Origin: Massilia agrisoli
Lineage (GTDB): Bacteria; Pseudomonadota; Gammaproteobacteria; Burkholderiales; Burkholderiaceae_D
DNA length: 64,000 nucleotides
Direction: 5' to 3'
NCBI RefSeq assembly: GCF_020831365.1
Contig: NZ_JAJHPV010000022.1
Location: 1-64,000 of the forward strand
In this document: positions 17,697-26,707 of the stretch, in pieces
Layout of the letters: every line of letters begins with the position of its first letter
How positions within the stretch are numbered: the first letter of the stretch is position 1
Made by a program: the position numbers and the translations under genes
Notes under the pieces: generated by a model
The model's database searches: none
Told to the model about the DNA's origin: nothing
What the model saw: the letters and a program-made list of their open reading frames with translations, nothing else

Positions 17697-18651
17697 GCCC
17701 GTGGGTTTCATCGAACAGGCGGATGCGCGCCAGCACCTGGCCGTGGTCGGACGCCTCCGGCAAGGCCAGCACCAGGTGGTCGTTCAGGTAGTTCACCTCG
17801 ATAACCTCGCCGATCGCGTTCGGCAGGGCGCCATTGAAGTCTTCCGACAGCAAGATATGGTCGATGGTGCTGTAGCGGCCGTCATGCATGCTGGAGAAGC
17901 CGACATGGCGCATCCGGTCCTGGCTGCGCTGGAGGTCGTAGGCGTCGTACATGCGGTCGCCCAGCGGCGCGCCCACCCCCTGCACGATGGCCGTCGTGAC
18001 CGAATCGGCGACATCGTTGAAGTCGCCCAGCACCACGCGCGGACGCTTGTTGGCCTTCGCCATGTTGCTCAGCATCACACGTAAGCCAACCGCCTCGGTG
18101 CCGCGCCGCACCAGTGAGCGCAGGCAGGCCATGGCGTACACCTGGGCGTCCTCGCCGGTGTCGCCGTTGCGGTAGTCGGGCCTGCGCGACTTCAGGTGCA
18201 CCACGACCACATCGACGATGCAGTCCGGCGACACGGCGATCGGCGCGTGGACCACGGCGCGGGTAAAGCGGTCGGCATCACGGCTGCCTGGCGGCAGGGC
18301 AATACCGGGCGGGAACAGCAGGTAAGGCGTGGCCGGTCCGGCCAGCGGCAGGCGCGATACCAGGGCCACGCTGGGGGTCAGGCGCGGGGCAGCCGGGTCG
18401 GGGTCGAAGCCGATGTGGTGCGCATTGCGGTATTTATGCGTGCGCGACAAGGCCTCGCGCAGCGCAGCCTGCGAGAAGATCTCCTGGAAGCCGATCACGT
18501 CGGCATCGAGCAGGTCGACCTGGCGCGCGGTCCATGCGACCTTGGCCTCATACTCCTCGGGCGTCGAGGGCAGCAGGTTGTCATACAAACGCGCACCGGG
18601 CGGTGCGAGGTTGAAAACATTGAAGGTGGCAAAGCGAATCTCTTGCTGCAT
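17677..18651 (-). CDS. Endonuclease/exonuclease/phosphatase-family protein
   Basis: A 324-residue protein of the DNase I-like metal-dependent fold. Visible fold motifs are FATFNVFNL near the start, VIGFQEIF (metal-binding Glu), VLGDFND (Asp/Asn pair) and STIDHILLS near the end (Asp-His). There is no signal peptide, so it should be cytoplasmic. Substrate could be nucleic acid, a phospholipid or a nucleotide, and sequence alone does not decide. The ATG at 18651 has GAGGAG eight bases upstream. It is divergent from ybaK, and a second member of the same fold family lies at 20710-21552. Confidence 0.82.
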   Translation of the reverse strand: MQQEIRFATFNVFNLAPPGARLYDNLLPSTPEEYEAKVAWTARQVDLLDADVIGFQEIFSQAALREALSRTHKYRNAHHIGFDPDPAAPRLTPSVALVSRLPLAGPATPYLLFPPGIALPPGSRDADRFTRAVVHAPIAVSPDCIVDVVVVHLKSRRPDYRNGDTGEDAQVYAMACLRSLVRRGTEAVGLRVMLSNMAKANKRPRVVLGDFNDVADSVTTAIVQGVGAPLGDRMYDAYDLQRSQDRMRHVGFSSMHDGRYSTIDHILLSEDFNGALPNAIGEVIEVNYLNDHLVLALPEASDHGQVLARIRLFDETHGLIDAGV

Positions 18652-18687
18652 AATAAGACTCCTCAATGAACCTTTAGCGTAACACGC

Positions 18688-19176
18688 ATGGCCCGCAAAG
18701 AGCATATTTCAGAAACACAGGCGACCCAGTTCCTGCGCAAACACCAGGTTGCCTTCACCGAACACCCGTACGACTATGAGGAGCACGGCGGCACCGCGGT
18801 GTCGTCGCGCGAACTTGGCGTGCCCGAGCATGACGTGGTCAAGACCCTGGTGATGCAGGACGAAGCGGCGCGTCCCTTGATCGTCCTGATGCACGGCGAC
18901 TGCAAGGTCTCGACCAAGAACCTGGCGCGCGCGATCCCGTGCAAGTCGGTCGAGCCGTGCAAGCCCGAGGTGGCGCAACGGCATACCGGCTACATGGTCG
19001 GCGGCACCTCGCCGTTCGGCACCAAGAAGGCGATGCCGGTGTATGTCGAGGAAAGCATCCTGGCGCTGGAAAAGATCTATATCAATGGCGGGCGGCGCGG
19101 CTACCTGGTCGGCATCGATCCCCAGGCAGTGGTGGCGTTGCTGGGTGCAAAGCCGGTCCAGTGTGCTTTGGAATAG
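18688..19176 (+). CDS. ybaK: Cys-tRNA(Pro)/Cys-tRNA(Cys) deacylase, YbaK type
   Basis: A 162-residue trans-editing protein that hydrolyses misacylated Cys-tRNA(Pro). The YbaK/EbsC fold is recognised from the opening TQATQFLRKH, the conserved lysine in VVKTLVM, and GYMVGGTSPFGTKK. Length matches the family. It is divergent from the phosphatase-family gene, with only 36 bp between starts, and is followed by plsY. Confidence 0.9.
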   Translation: MARKEHISETQATQFLRKHQVAFTEHPYDYEEHGGTAVSSRELGVPEHDVVKTLVMQDEAARPLIVLMHGDCKVSTKNLARAIPCKSVEPCKPEVAQRHTGYMVGGTSPFGTKKAMPVYVEESILALEKIYINGGRRGYLVGIDPQAVVALLGAKPVQCALE

Positions 19177-19231
19177 CGACTGTATATAATCACGCCCGGC
19201 CTTGAGCCCGGACTATAAAAAGAGAGACACC

Positions 19232-19867
19232 ATGAATACAGTTTTGTTTGTTATCGCCGCCTACCTGATCGGCTCTGTTTCGTTTGCCGTTGTGATGAGC
19301 CGCCTGTTCGGCCTGTCCGACCCGCGCACTTACGGCTCGGGCAACCCGGGCGCCACCAACGTTCTGCGCAGCGGCAACAAGAAGGCCGCCATCGCCACCC
19401 TGATCGGCGACGCGGCCAAGGGCTGGTTCGCGGTCTGGCTGGCGCTGCGCCTGGCTGACCGCTTCGGCATCGACGACACTGGCATCGCGCTGGTTGCGCT
19501 GGCCGTCTTCATCGGCCACCTGTGGCCGGTGTTCTTCCGCTTTGTGGGCGGCAAGGGCGTCGCGACCGCGCTGGGCGTGCTGCTTGGACTGAACGTGTGG
19601 CTGGGACTGGCGACGCTGGCGACCTGGCTGATCGTGGCCTACGCCTTCCGCTACTCCTCGCTGGCCGCGCTGATCGCGGCGGTGTTCGCGCCGTTCTACT
19701 ACGGCCTGCTGTTTGGCGCCGACGAGATTCTGTTCGCCGTTGCCGCCATGAGCGCGCTGCTGCTGTTCCGTCACAGCAAAAACATTTCGAATCTGCTCGC
19801 TGGCAAGGAAAGCCGGATCGGCAGCAAGTCCGGCGCCGCTGCGAAGGCATCGGCAAAGAAGAAGTAA
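19232..19867 (+). CDS. plsY: Acyl-phosphate:glycerol-3-phosphate acyltransferase PlsY
   Basis: A 211-residue inner-membrane enzyme that acylates glycerol 3-phosphate with acyl phosphate from PlsX, the first step of phospholipid synthesis. Conserved motifs are [14 protein letters not shown] and [10 protein letters not shown]. Five hydrophobic helices are visible (first at about 3-23). The Lys/Ala-rich C-terminal tail is an extension beyond the core. The ATG at 19232 starts directly with the first membrane helix and has AGAGAG upstream; an in-frame upstream start at 19202 is less likely. A TATAAT box at 19185-19190 may be its -10 element. Confidence 0.93.
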   Translation: MNTVLFVIAAYLIGSVSFAVVMSRLFGLSDPRTYGSGNPGATNVLRSGNKKAAIATLIGDAAKGWFAVWLALRLADRFGIDDTGIALVALAVFIGHLWPVFFRFVGGKGVATALGVLLGLNVWLGLATLATWLIVAYAFRYSSLAALIAAVFAPFYYGLLFGADEILFAVAAMSALLLFRHSKNISNLLAGKESRIGSKSGAAAKASAKKK

Positions 19868-19940
19868 GGCCGGGGTAATGCGCGCTTGCTCCGCTGTGCC
19901 TATGCCAGAATGGAAGTAATTTCAAGAAAGGCGGTGCGGT

Positions 19941-20588
19941 GTGAGCAAGCAGATCAGAATCGATTTCGTGTCCGATATTTCGTGCCCGTGGTGCGTCATC
20001 GGGCTCAAGTCGCTCGAACAGGCGCTGGACCGCGCGAAAGATGCGGTTGGCGCCGAGATTCATTTCCAGCCCTTTGAACTAAACCCGGCCATGGCGCCGG
20101 GCGGGCAGGACATCGGCGAGCACCTGGCCCAGAAATACGGGGCCACGGAAGAACAGGGCGCCAAAACCCGCGAAATGATCCGTTCGCGCGCGGCCGAACT
20201 GGGTTTCGACTTCAATATGGAAGCGCGCAGCCGCATCTATAACACCTTCGACGCGCACCGCCTGCTGCACTGGGCGGATACGCAGGGGCGCGAGTATGCG
20301 CTGAAGACAGCGCTGTTCGAGGCTTACTTTACCAAGGGCGAGAATCCGGGCGACCATGCGGTACTGGCGCGGGTGGCGGGGGAGGTCGGGCTCGATCGGG
20401 CGGAAGCGGAGCGCATCCTGGCGTCGGATACCTACGCTGCCGACGTGCGCGAGCGCGAACAATATTACCTGCGCGCTGGCATCAATTCGGTGCCTGCGGT
20501 CATTATCAACGAACGCCACCTGATCTCTGGCGGACAGCCGCCGGAAGTGTTCGAGCAGGCGTTAAGGACGATTGCCGCGCAGTCCTGA
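19941..20588 (+). CDS. DsbA-family oxidoreductase, FrnE-like
   Basis: A 215-residue thioredoxin-fold protein with the redox motif CPWC at 15-18 and a cis-proline loop in SVPAVIIN. It has no signal peptide and should be cytoplasmic, unlike classical DsbA. FrnE-type relatives have been linked to oxidative-stress tolerance and disulfide isomerisation. Translation starts at GTG (19941); AAAGGCGGTG upstream contains a usable ribosome site. Downstream lies a perfect 31-bp palindrome that may act as a terminator or mRNA stabiliser. Confidence 0.88.
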   Translation: MSKQIRIDFVSDISCPWCVIGLKSLEQALDRAKDAVGAEIHFQPFELNPAMAPGGQDIGEHLAQKYGATEEQGAKTREMIRSRAAELGFDFNMEARSRIYNTFDAHRLLHWADTQGREYALKTALFEAYFTKGENPGDHAVLARVAGEVGLDRAEAERILASDTYAADVREREQYYLRAGINSVPAVIINERHLISGGQPPEVFEQALRTIAAQS

Positions 20589-20611
20589 CCACGCCCCGGA
20601 TTTGCACGCAC

Positions 20612-20689
20612 GCGGATGCGGCTTCGCCTTATCCGCCCTACGAAATGCCCCACGTTAACGTAGGGCGGATAAGGCGAAGCCGCATCCGC
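20612..20689. repeat. Perfect long palindrome, family A
   Basis: Arms of 31 bp (20612-20642 and 20659-20689) are exact inverses around a 16-base loop. Each contains the family A core GGCGGATAAGGCGAAGCC or its inverse. It lies between the stop codons of two convergent genes, a typical REP/BIME position, and could serve as a bidirectional transcription barrier. There is no T-tract. Confidence 0.85.
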
Positions 20690-20709
20690 CGAATCCGCAC
20701 CGGGCGCGA

Positions 20710-21552
20710 TTAAGTGAGGTCGATGACGATCGGCTGGTGGTCCGACGCCGCGGTTTCGGACTGCACCGTTACCTCGTTCAGGCGCGGCACCAGGTCTTCT
20801 GTCACGAAGAAATAGTCGTAGCAATCCGGGCGGTCAGGCCACTTGAAACCGTGCAGGCCGGCAGTCGGCGCGCGCGCCGTGTCGGGATGCGTGTGGGCCC
20901 ATGCGTCGACCAGGGGCAGGGCAATGCTGTCGTCGGTCGCCAGCATCTCTGCGTGCTCCGCCGAATCAGGCGTGAAGTTGAAGTCGCCACAATAGATCGC
21001 GCTGCCCGGACGAAAACCCAGCTGGAAGGGCGCGTCGAGCCCGGAGTTTGGCTGGTAAAGGCGGGCGCGTTCGCACGCTTCCCAGTGCAGGTACTTGATG
21101 TGCCTGACCTGCGCCATCCGCTGGACCTGGGAATAGTATTCGAGGTGGGTGGTCAGCACGCGCAGCTTGCCGCCTGGCGCTTCGACCACGGCTTCGATCA
21201 GGCCGCGCGGCATGCCGGGGTTGGCAGGGTCGGGCGGCCACGGCAGCGAGTGGCGATGGACTTGTGTGATGCGGTATTTCGACAGCAGCAGGTTGCCGAA
21301 CTGGCGCGGCATGTTGTTCTGGTAGATCTCGCTGGTCGGCTCCAGCACTGGCTGGTAGCCCCCGAAGGCGCCTGCGAGCTGGCGGAACTGGTTGGCGCTG
21401 GCATTGCCTTCCAGTTCGGGATGATTCGCCGCGACTTCTTGCAGGCAGATGATATCGGGATTTAACTTGCGCAGGACATCGATGATCGCATGGATGCGGA
21501 TTCGGCTATCCTTGCCGCAGCCCCAGTGAATATTCCAGCTAACAACACGCAT
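20710..21552 (-). CDS. Endonuclease/exonuclease/phosphatase-family protein
   Basis: A 280-residue DNase I-fold protein. Motifs in order are VVSWNIHWGCG, IICLQEVA (metal-binding Glu), YCGDFNFTPDS and ASDHQPIVIDL at the C-terminus (catalytic Asp-His). It has no export signal. It is only distantly related in sequence to the other family member at 17677-18651. The ATG at 21552 was chosen because GGAGGTGG stands at ideal spacing; an in-frame start seven codons upstream is weaker. Substrate unknown. Confidence 0.83.
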   Translation of the reverse strand: MRVVSWNIHWGCGKDSRIRIHAIIDVLRKLNPDIICLQEVAANHPELEGNASANQFRQLAGAFGGYQPVLEPTSEIYQNNMPRQFGNLLLSKYRITQVHRHSLPWPPDPANPGMPRGLIEAVVEAPGGKLRVLTTHLEYYSQVQRMAQVRHIKYLHWEACERARLYQPNSGLDAPFQLGFRPGSAIYCGDFNFTPDSAEHAEMLATDDSIALPLVDAWAHTHPDTARAPTAGLHGFKWPDRPDCYDYFFVTEDLVPRLNEVTVQSETAASDHQPIVIDLT

Positions 21553-21639
21553 ACGCCACCTCCGGAAAAACACGACCCGGGGAGTTTGCCATTTTTAGGC
21601 GAACAGCGTGACACCTTATGAGGACGACAACGGTTGTTT

Positions 21640-22680
21640 CTATGCCGCTTCAATTTCGTCCAGCGGCCAGCGTGGACGGACGTTGAACGCGTAGTCGCGC
21701 TGGGCGGCGTCGGGGTTGATCTGCAGGCGCATTGCGCCGGCGAAAGCGATCATCGCGCCGTTGTCGGTGCAAAATTCCAGCTCCGGGTAGTAGACGCGGA
21801 ATTTCTTTTTCTCGGCCGCCGCATTGAGCGAGGCGCGCAGCTGCGAGTTGGCGCCGACGCCGCCGGCGATCACCAGGCGCTTGAGGCCCGAGTGGCGCAG
21901 GGCGCTCACGCATTTTGCGGTCAGCACGTCGACGATGGCGTCGACGAAGCCGCGCGCGATGTCGGCTTTGTCCTGGTCGCAAATGTTCGCGATCACTTTT
22001 TCTTCGTGGTTCTTCACCACCGTCAGCACCGCGGTTTTCAGGCCCGAGAAGCTGAAGTTGAAGTCTTTCGAGTGCAGCATCGGGCGCGGCAGCTTGTAGG
22101 CGTCCGGGTTGCCGAATTCGGCAAGGCGCGAAATGGCCGGGCCGCCGGGGTAGCCGAGGCCAAGCAGCTTGGCCGACTTGTCGAAGGCTTCGCCGGCCGC
22201 GTCGTCCAGCGTTTCGCCCAGCAGCGTGTACTTGCCGACGCCGTCGACCCGCATCAGCTGGGTGTGGCCGCCGGAAACCAAGAGGGCGATGAAGGGGAAC
22301 TGCGGCGGATCGCTGGCCAGCAGGGGCGACAGCAGGTGGCCTTCGAGGTGGTGCACGCCGAGCACCGGCTTGTCGAGCGCCAGGCCGAGGCTGCATGCGA
22401 TCGAGGAACCGACCAGCAGCGCGCCCGCCAGGCCCGGGCCCTGGGTGTAGGCGATGGCGTCGATGCTGGACGCTTCGATGCCGGCTTTGGACAGGGTTTG
22501 TTCGAGCAGCGGGATGGCGCGGCGGATGTGGTCGCGCGAGGCCAGTTCGGGCACGACGCCGCCGTACTCCTCGTGCATCGCAACCTGCGAGTGGAGTGCG
22601 TGCGACAGCAGGCCGCGTTGCGTGTCGTACAACGCAAGGCCGGTTTCATCGCAGGAGGATTCGACGCCGAGAACGATCAT
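21640..22680 (-). CDS. tsaD: tRNA N6-adenosine threonylcarbamoyltransferase TsaD
   Basis: A 346-residue ASKHA-fold enzyme that transfers the threonylcarbamoyl group to A37 of ANN-decoding tRNAs, with TsaB and TsaE. Signatures are [12 protein letters not shown] at the start, the metal-binding [18 protein letters not shown] and the late [11 protein letters not shown]. The ATG at 22680 begins directly with MIVLGVESS, as in characterised TsaD proteins, and the TTG three codons upstream is less likely. In many bacteria tsaD is divergent from rpsU; here rpsU lies about 3.7 kb away with aroG, ybiB and a flavoprotein gene between. Confidence 0.95.
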   Translation of the reverse strand: MIVLGVESSCDETGLALYDTQRGLLSHALHSQVAMHEEYGGVVPELASRDHIRRAIPLLEQTLSKAGIEASSIDAIAYTQGPGLAGALLVGSSIACSLGLALDKPVLGVHHLEGHLLSPLLASDPPQFPFIALLVSGGHTQLMRVDGVGKYTLLGETLDDAAGEAFDKSAKLLGLGYPGGPAISRLAEFGNPDAYKLPRPMLHSKDFNFSFSGLKTAVLTVVKNHEEKVIANICDQDKADIARGFVDAIVDVLTAKCVSALRHSGLKRLVIAGGVGANSQLRASLNAAAEKKKFRVYYPELEFCTDNGAMIAFAGAMRLQINPDAAQRDYAFNVRPRWPLDEIEAA

Positions 22681-22723
22681 GGGGAACAAGAAGTGGAGCT
22701 AGAAAGACGACATTGTAAGGTAC

Positions 22724-22810
22724 ACCTCGTCTTTCCCGCGCAGCCGGGAATCCATACTTCGCTTGCTGCGAAGCTCAGTATGGGTTCGCGCCTTCGCGGG
22801 AACGACGATG
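22724..22810. repeat. Palindrome pair, family B (REP-like)
   Basis: Outer arms TCGTCTTTCCCGCGCAGCC and CGCGGGAACGACGA, with inner CCATAC and GTATGGG, form a long imperfect stem between tsaD and the DAHP synthase gene. The same design occurs at 8538-8637, 32095-32125, 45401-45480, 48358-48440, 54639-54735 and 57970-58051. Confidence 0.75.
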
Positions 22811-22811
22811 T

Positions 22812-23870
22812 TTAGGGACGCTGCAGCAATTCCTGGTGCGCCGCCTTCAGCATTGCCTCAGTCGTCTCCCAATCAATGCACCCATCCGTCACCGAGCAGC
22901 CATACTTCAGCTCCGACAAGTCGTTGGGAATCTTCTGGTTGCCGCCGACGATGTTCGACTCGATCATCACGCCGACGATCGACTTGTTGCCGTGCTTGAT
23001 CTGCTGGATTACATCCGACATCACCAGCGGCTGCAGTTCGGGCTTCTTGTAGCTGTTTGCATGCGAGCAGTCGACCACCAGGTTGGCCGGCAGCTTGGCT
23101 TTGGCCAGCGCCTGCTCGGCAATCGCCACCGACACCGAATCGTAATTCGGACGGCCATCGCCGCCGCGCAGCACCACGTGGCCATACGCATTGCCGCTGG
23201 TACGCACGATCGACACCGTGCCCTGGCTGCTGATGCCAAGGAAGGAGTGCGGATGCGCCGAAGACAAAATGGCGTTGATCGCAATGCTGATATCGCCGTC
23301 AGTGCCGTTCTTGAAGCCGACCGGCGTCGACAGGCCCGACGACATCTCGCGGTGGGTCTGCGATTCCGTGGTGCGCGCGCCGATCGCCGTCCAGGCGATC
23401 AGGTCGCCCAGGTATTGCGGCGAAATCGGGTCGAGCGCTTCGGTGGCGGTCGGCAAGCCGAGTTCGCACACGTCGATCAGGAACTTGCGCGCGTTGCTCA
23501 TCCCCACGTCGACGCGGAAGGAGTCATCCATATCCGGATCGTTGATATAACCCTTCCAGCCGGTGGTGGTGCGCGGCTTTTCGAAGTACACGCGCATGAC
23601 CAGCAGCATGGTGTCGGCCACTTCTTCCTGCAGCTTCTTCAGGCGGCGCGCATAGTCGAGGCCGGCAACCGGATCGTGGATCGAGCACGGGCCGACCACG
23701 ACAAACATGCGCTTGTCCTTGCGGTCGAGAATGTTGCGCAGCGCTTCGCGGCCGCGCATCACGGTCTGGAAAGCGGCGTCGGAGAGCGGCAGCATGGCGT
23801 GCAGCTGTTCGGGCGACGGCATCAGCGCGAACGAACTGACGTTACTATTTTCGATATCTGGCGTGATCAT
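22812..23870 (-). CDS. aroG: 3-deoxy-7-phosphoheptulonate synthase, class I
   Basis: A 352-residue DAHP synthase that condenses phosphoenolpyruvate with erythrose 4-phosphate, the entry reaction of aromatic amino-acid synthesis. Class I motifs include VVGPCSIHDP, MRVYFEKPRTTTGWKGYIND, GARTTESQTHREM, VDCSHANS and the late VTDGCIDWE. Which feedback amino acid it senses cannot be read with certainty. The ATG at 23870 (MITPDIEN) gives the usual length, though its ribosome site is weak and the frame is open 26 codons further. It is divergent from ybiB. The symbol covers an AroF/G/H-type isozyme. Confidence 0.93.
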   Translation of the reverse strand: MITPDIENSNVSSFALMPSPEQLHAMLPLSDAAFQTVMRGREALRNILDRKDKRMFVVVGPCSIHDPVAGLDYARRLKKLQEEVADTMLLVMRVYFEKPRTTTGWKGYINDPDMDDSFRVDVGMSNARKFLIDVCELGLPTATEALDPISPQYLGDLIAWTAIGARTTESQTHREMSSGLSTPVGFKNGTDGDISIAINAILSSAHPHSFLGISSQGTVSIVRTSGNAYGHVVLRGGDGRPNYDSVSVAIAEQALAKAKLPANLVVDCSHANSYKKPELQPLVMSDVIQQIKHGNKSIVGVMIESNIVGGNQKIPNDLSELKYGCSVTDGCIDWETTEAMLKAAHQELLQRP

Positions 23871-23998
23871 TGGTGTCAGCTTTTTGGGTAGGAAGTTTCC
23901 AGTGGTGACCTGCCAGTGTAGTACGAATTTCCGCGTGCTGCATTGCACCAGGCCAAAATCCCCGCCCGATTAAAAACTACCCGGTGTAAGCTTCCTGA

Positions 23999-24958
23999 AT
24001 GACGACAAATTTTGAATCTTTTCCCGCCGCTCATTTCATCAAAGAAATTGGACGTGGCAAAAAAGGCGCGCGCAGCTTGTCGCGCGACGACGCGCGGGCG
24101 CTGTACGGAGCGATGCTCGACGGCAGGGTATCCGACCTGGAGATGGGCGCGGTGGTGCTGGCGCTGCGCTTCAAGGGCGAGTCGGTCAATGAGATCGCCG
24201 GGTTCCTGGAAGCGGCGGAGGCTTCGTTCCCGCTGCTGCCGGTGCCGGCAAGCGAGTACGCGCCGATTTTGATTCCCAGCTATAACGGCGCGCGCAAGCT
24301 GGCCAACCTGACGCCCTTGCTGGCGCTATTGCTTGCGCGCGAAGGCGTGCCGGTGCTGGTGCATGGCGTCAGCACCGACCCGGGCCGGGTGACAACCGCG
24401 GAGATCCTCGCGGCGATGGGCTTCGCGCCTGCAAGCTCGGCAGCGGACCTCGCAGCGGCGGTGGCGCGCCGCGAACCTTGCTTCATGCCGATCGAAACGC
24501 TGGCGCCGAAAATGGCGCGGCTGCTGGCGCTGCGGCGCGTGCTTGGCGTGCGCAACTCGACCCATACCCTGGTCAAGATCCTCCAGCCGTTCGCCGGTCC
24601 CGCGCTGCGCCTGGTTTCTTATACCCATCCCGAATACCTTGAGATGCTGAGCGAATACTTCACCACCGCAGCTCCGGAAGGGCGCGGCGACGCCTTCCTG
24701 ATGCGCGGGACGGAAGGCGAAACGGTGGCCAATGCCAACCGTGGCCAGCAAATCGAGTGGTTCCACGCCGGCGAAGGCATCCTGCTGGTGCAAAAGGGCG
24801 ACCCGACCGACGAACTGGCGGAAATGCCATCGGCCCGCGACGCGGCAAGCACCGCCGAATGGATTGCGCAGGCGCTGCGTGGCGAGGTTCCCGTGCCGGA
24901 GCCGATCCTCGAGCAGGTGCAGCAATGCCTGAAAGTAGCGAAAGCATTGAAGGCCTGA
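23999..24958 (+). CDS. ybiB: DNA-binding protein YbiB (TrpD2 family)
   Basis: A 319-residue protein with the anthranilate phosphoribosyltransferase fold. The helical N-terminal domain includes HFIKEIGRGKKGARSLSRDDA. The phosphoribosyl diphosphate-binding loop differs from true TrpD: the usual GTGGD-type loop is replaced by HGVSTDPGRV. TrpD2/YbiB proteins are reported to bind DNA nonspecifically and to be part of the LexA-linked DNA-damage response in E. coli. It is divergent from the DAHP synthase gene and 53 bp upstream of a flavoprotein gene. Confidence 0.87.
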   Translation: MTTNFESFPAAHFIKEIGRGKKGARSLSRDDARALYGAMLDGRVSDLEMGAVVLALRFKGESVNEIAGFLEAAEASFPLLPVPASEYAPILIPSYNGARKLANLTPLLALLLAREGVPVLVHGVSTDPGRVTTAEILAAMGFAPASSAADLAAAVARREPCFMPIETLAPKMARLLALRRVLGVRNSTHTLVKILQPFAGPALRLVSYTHPEYLEMLSEYFTTAAPEGRGDAFLMRGTEGETVANANRGQQIEWFHAGEGILLVQKGDPTDELAEMPSARDAASTAEWIAQALRGEVPVPEPILEQVQQCLKVAKALKA

Positions 24959-25011
24959 GCCCCGCCCGGTTTACAATCACTCCTTTTGTAACTCGCGGAA
25001 CTTAGCACCAG

Positions 25012-26226
25012 ATGGCAAAACAATTCGATGTAGCAGTGATCGGCGCGGGCGCGGCCGGCATGATGTGCGCGGCAGTTGCCGCCCAGCGTGGCAAGCGCGT
25101 CGTCCTGATCGATCACGCGGCCAAGCTGGCTGAAAAGATCCGCATCTCCGGCGGCGGCCGATGCAATTTCACCAACATTAATGCGGGACCGGCCAACTTC
25201 TTGTCCGAGAACCCGCACTTCTGCAAGAGTGCGCTGTCGCGCTACACGCCGCAGGACTTCCTCGCGCTGGTCAAGAAACACCGCATCGGCTACCACGAGA
25301 AACACCGTGGGCAACTGTTTTGCGATGATTCCGCCGAGCAGATCATCCAGATGCTGAAGGACGAGTGCGCCGAGGGCCTGGTGACCTGGCGCATGCCCTG
25401 CCAGGTTGGGTCCGTCGAGAACACCTCCGAAGGCTTCCTGGTCGCGACCGACACCGGCGACATCCTGGCCGACAGCCTGGTCATTGCCACCGGTGGCCTG
25501 TCGATCCCGAAGATCGGCGCCACCGACTTCGGCTACCGCATCGCCACCCAGTTCGGCCTGAACATCATCGAACCGCGCCCCGGCCTGGTGCCGCTGACCT
25601 TCGACGGCCCAAGCTGGGAGGCATTCGCGCCGCTGTCGGGCATCGCGCTGGAAGTCGAAGTGGCGACGGGCTCCGGCAAAGGGAAGGGCGCCAAGCGCGG
25701 CCATTTCCGCGAAGACTTGCTGTTCACCCACCGCGGGCTGTCCGGTCCGGCCATTTTGCAGATTTCCAGCTACTGGCAGCCGGGCACGCCGATCGTGCTC
25801 AACCTGTTGCCGGACATGGACGTGGCCCAGGTCCTGATCGAGGGCAAGGGCACCATCAAGAAGCAGCTCGGCAACGTGCTGTCGCAATGGCTGCCGGTAC
25901 GGCTGGCGGAGGGCCTGCTGGTAGCCAACGGCTTCGAGCCGGACGCGCGCCTGGCCGACATGCAGGACGCCAAGCTGCGCAAGCTGGGCGACGCCATCAA
26001 CCGCTGGGCGATCGTGCCGACCGGTTCGGAAGGCTACCGCAAGGCCGAAGTGACCCTGGGCGGCGTCGACACGCGCGAGCTGTCGCAGCAGTCGATGATG
26101 GCCAACAAAGTGCCCGGCCTGTACTTCATCGGCGAGGCGGTGGACGTCACCGGCTGGCTGGGCGGATATAATTTCCAATGGGCCTGGGCCTCTGGTGTTG
26201 CGGCAGGGCAGGCAGTTGGTGAATGA
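25012..26226 (+). CDS. NAD(P)/FAD-dependent oxidoreductase, HI0933/YhiN type
   Basis: A 404-residue flavoprotein. The N-terminal Rossmann motif VIGAGAAGMMCA and the family signature ISGGGRCNFTN (about 46-56) are clear. A second FAD contact, SLVIATGGLSIPKIGATDFGY, lies in the middle, and the C-terminal GEAVDVTGWLGGYNFQWAWASG is characteristic of the HI0933-like family. The reaction is unknown for these proteins. It is cytoplasmic with no membrane segment, and is followed by the rpsU promoter region. Confidence 0.88.
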   Translation: MAKQFDVAVIGAGAAGMMCAAVAAQRGKRVVLIDHAAKLAEKIRISGGGRCNFTNINAGPANFLSENPHFCKSALSRYTPQDFLALVKKHRIGYHEKHRGQLFCDDSAEQIIQMLKDECAEGLVTWRMPCQVGSVENTSEGFLVATDTGDILADSLVIATGGLSIPKIGATDFGYRIATQFGLNIIEPRPGLVPLTFDGPSWEAFAPLSGIALEVEVATGSGKGKGAKRGHFREDLLFTHRGLSGPAILQISSYWQPGTPIVLNLLPDMDVAQVLIEGKGTIKKQLGNVLSQWLPVRLAEGLLVANGFEPDARLADMQDAKLRKLGDAINRWAIVPTGSEGYRKAEVTLGGVDTRELSQQSMMANKVPGLYFIGEAVDVTGWLGGYNFQWAWASGVAAGQAVGE

Positions 26227-26287
26227 GGTTTTCAGTGTGGCGCTTGCGAAACATGAAATCGAAAAGCTTCCCATCAGTTTGAAATGC

Positions 26288-26296
26288 TGCTAGAAT
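26288..26296 (+). promoter_or_regulatory. Probable extended -10 promoter of rpsU
   Basis: TGCTAGAAT fits an extended -10 box (TGn plus TAGAAT) 40 bp before the rpsU start. No convincing -35 is seen, as is common for extended -10 promoters. Confidence 0.5.
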
Positions 26297-26335
26297 CTCG
26301 TTCTTCCCATCTAAATCTAACGGTTTGATTTTTAC

Positions 26336-26548
26336 ATGACCACTATTCGCCTTAAAGAAAACGAGCCGTTCGAAGTAGCCATGCGCCGCTTCAAGCGCAC
26401 TATCGAAAAAACTGGTCTGCTGACCGAACTGCGTGCACGCGAGTTCTACGAAAAGCCAACGGCTGAGCGCAAGCGCAAGCTGGCAGCTGCCGTAAAGCGC
26501 CACTACAAGCGCATTCGCAGCCAGCAACTGCCAAAGAAGCTGTACTAA
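26336..26548 (+). CDS. rpsU: 30S ribosomal protein S21
   Basis: A 70-residue, strongly basic ribosomal protein: [20 protein letters not shown], then a conserved Arg/Lys-rich helix ending in PKKLY. S21 assists initiation on mRNAs with Shine-Dalgarno sequences. It opens the classical rpsU-(yqeY)-dnaG-rpoD macromolecular-synthesis block, and a hairpin terminator lies 70 bp downstream. Length matches the family exactly. Confidence 0.97.
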   Translation: MTTIRLKENEPFEVAMRRFKRTIEKTGLLTELRAREFYEKPTAERKRKLAAAVKRHYKRIRSQQLPKKLY

Positions 26549-26619
26549 GACACTTCGTCAAGACTGGTCCGGTGACTGGCTATCCGCCGCGCCGGATGGA
26601 TTGTCTTGAACAGTCGCAG

Positions 26620-26651
26620 ACCCGCTCCGGTTTACCGCAGCGGGTTTTGCT
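26620..26651 (+). terminator. Rho-independent terminator after rpsU
   Basis: Stem ACCCGCT/AGCGGGT with a 12-base loop, followed by TTTTGCTATTTTT. It should reduce read-through from rpsU into yqeY. Confidence 0.75.
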
Positions 26652-26707
26652 ATTTTTACTTGGCCAACGTGGCCTGGCCGAATGCGGCCACTCGACGCGA
26701 GGATGAC

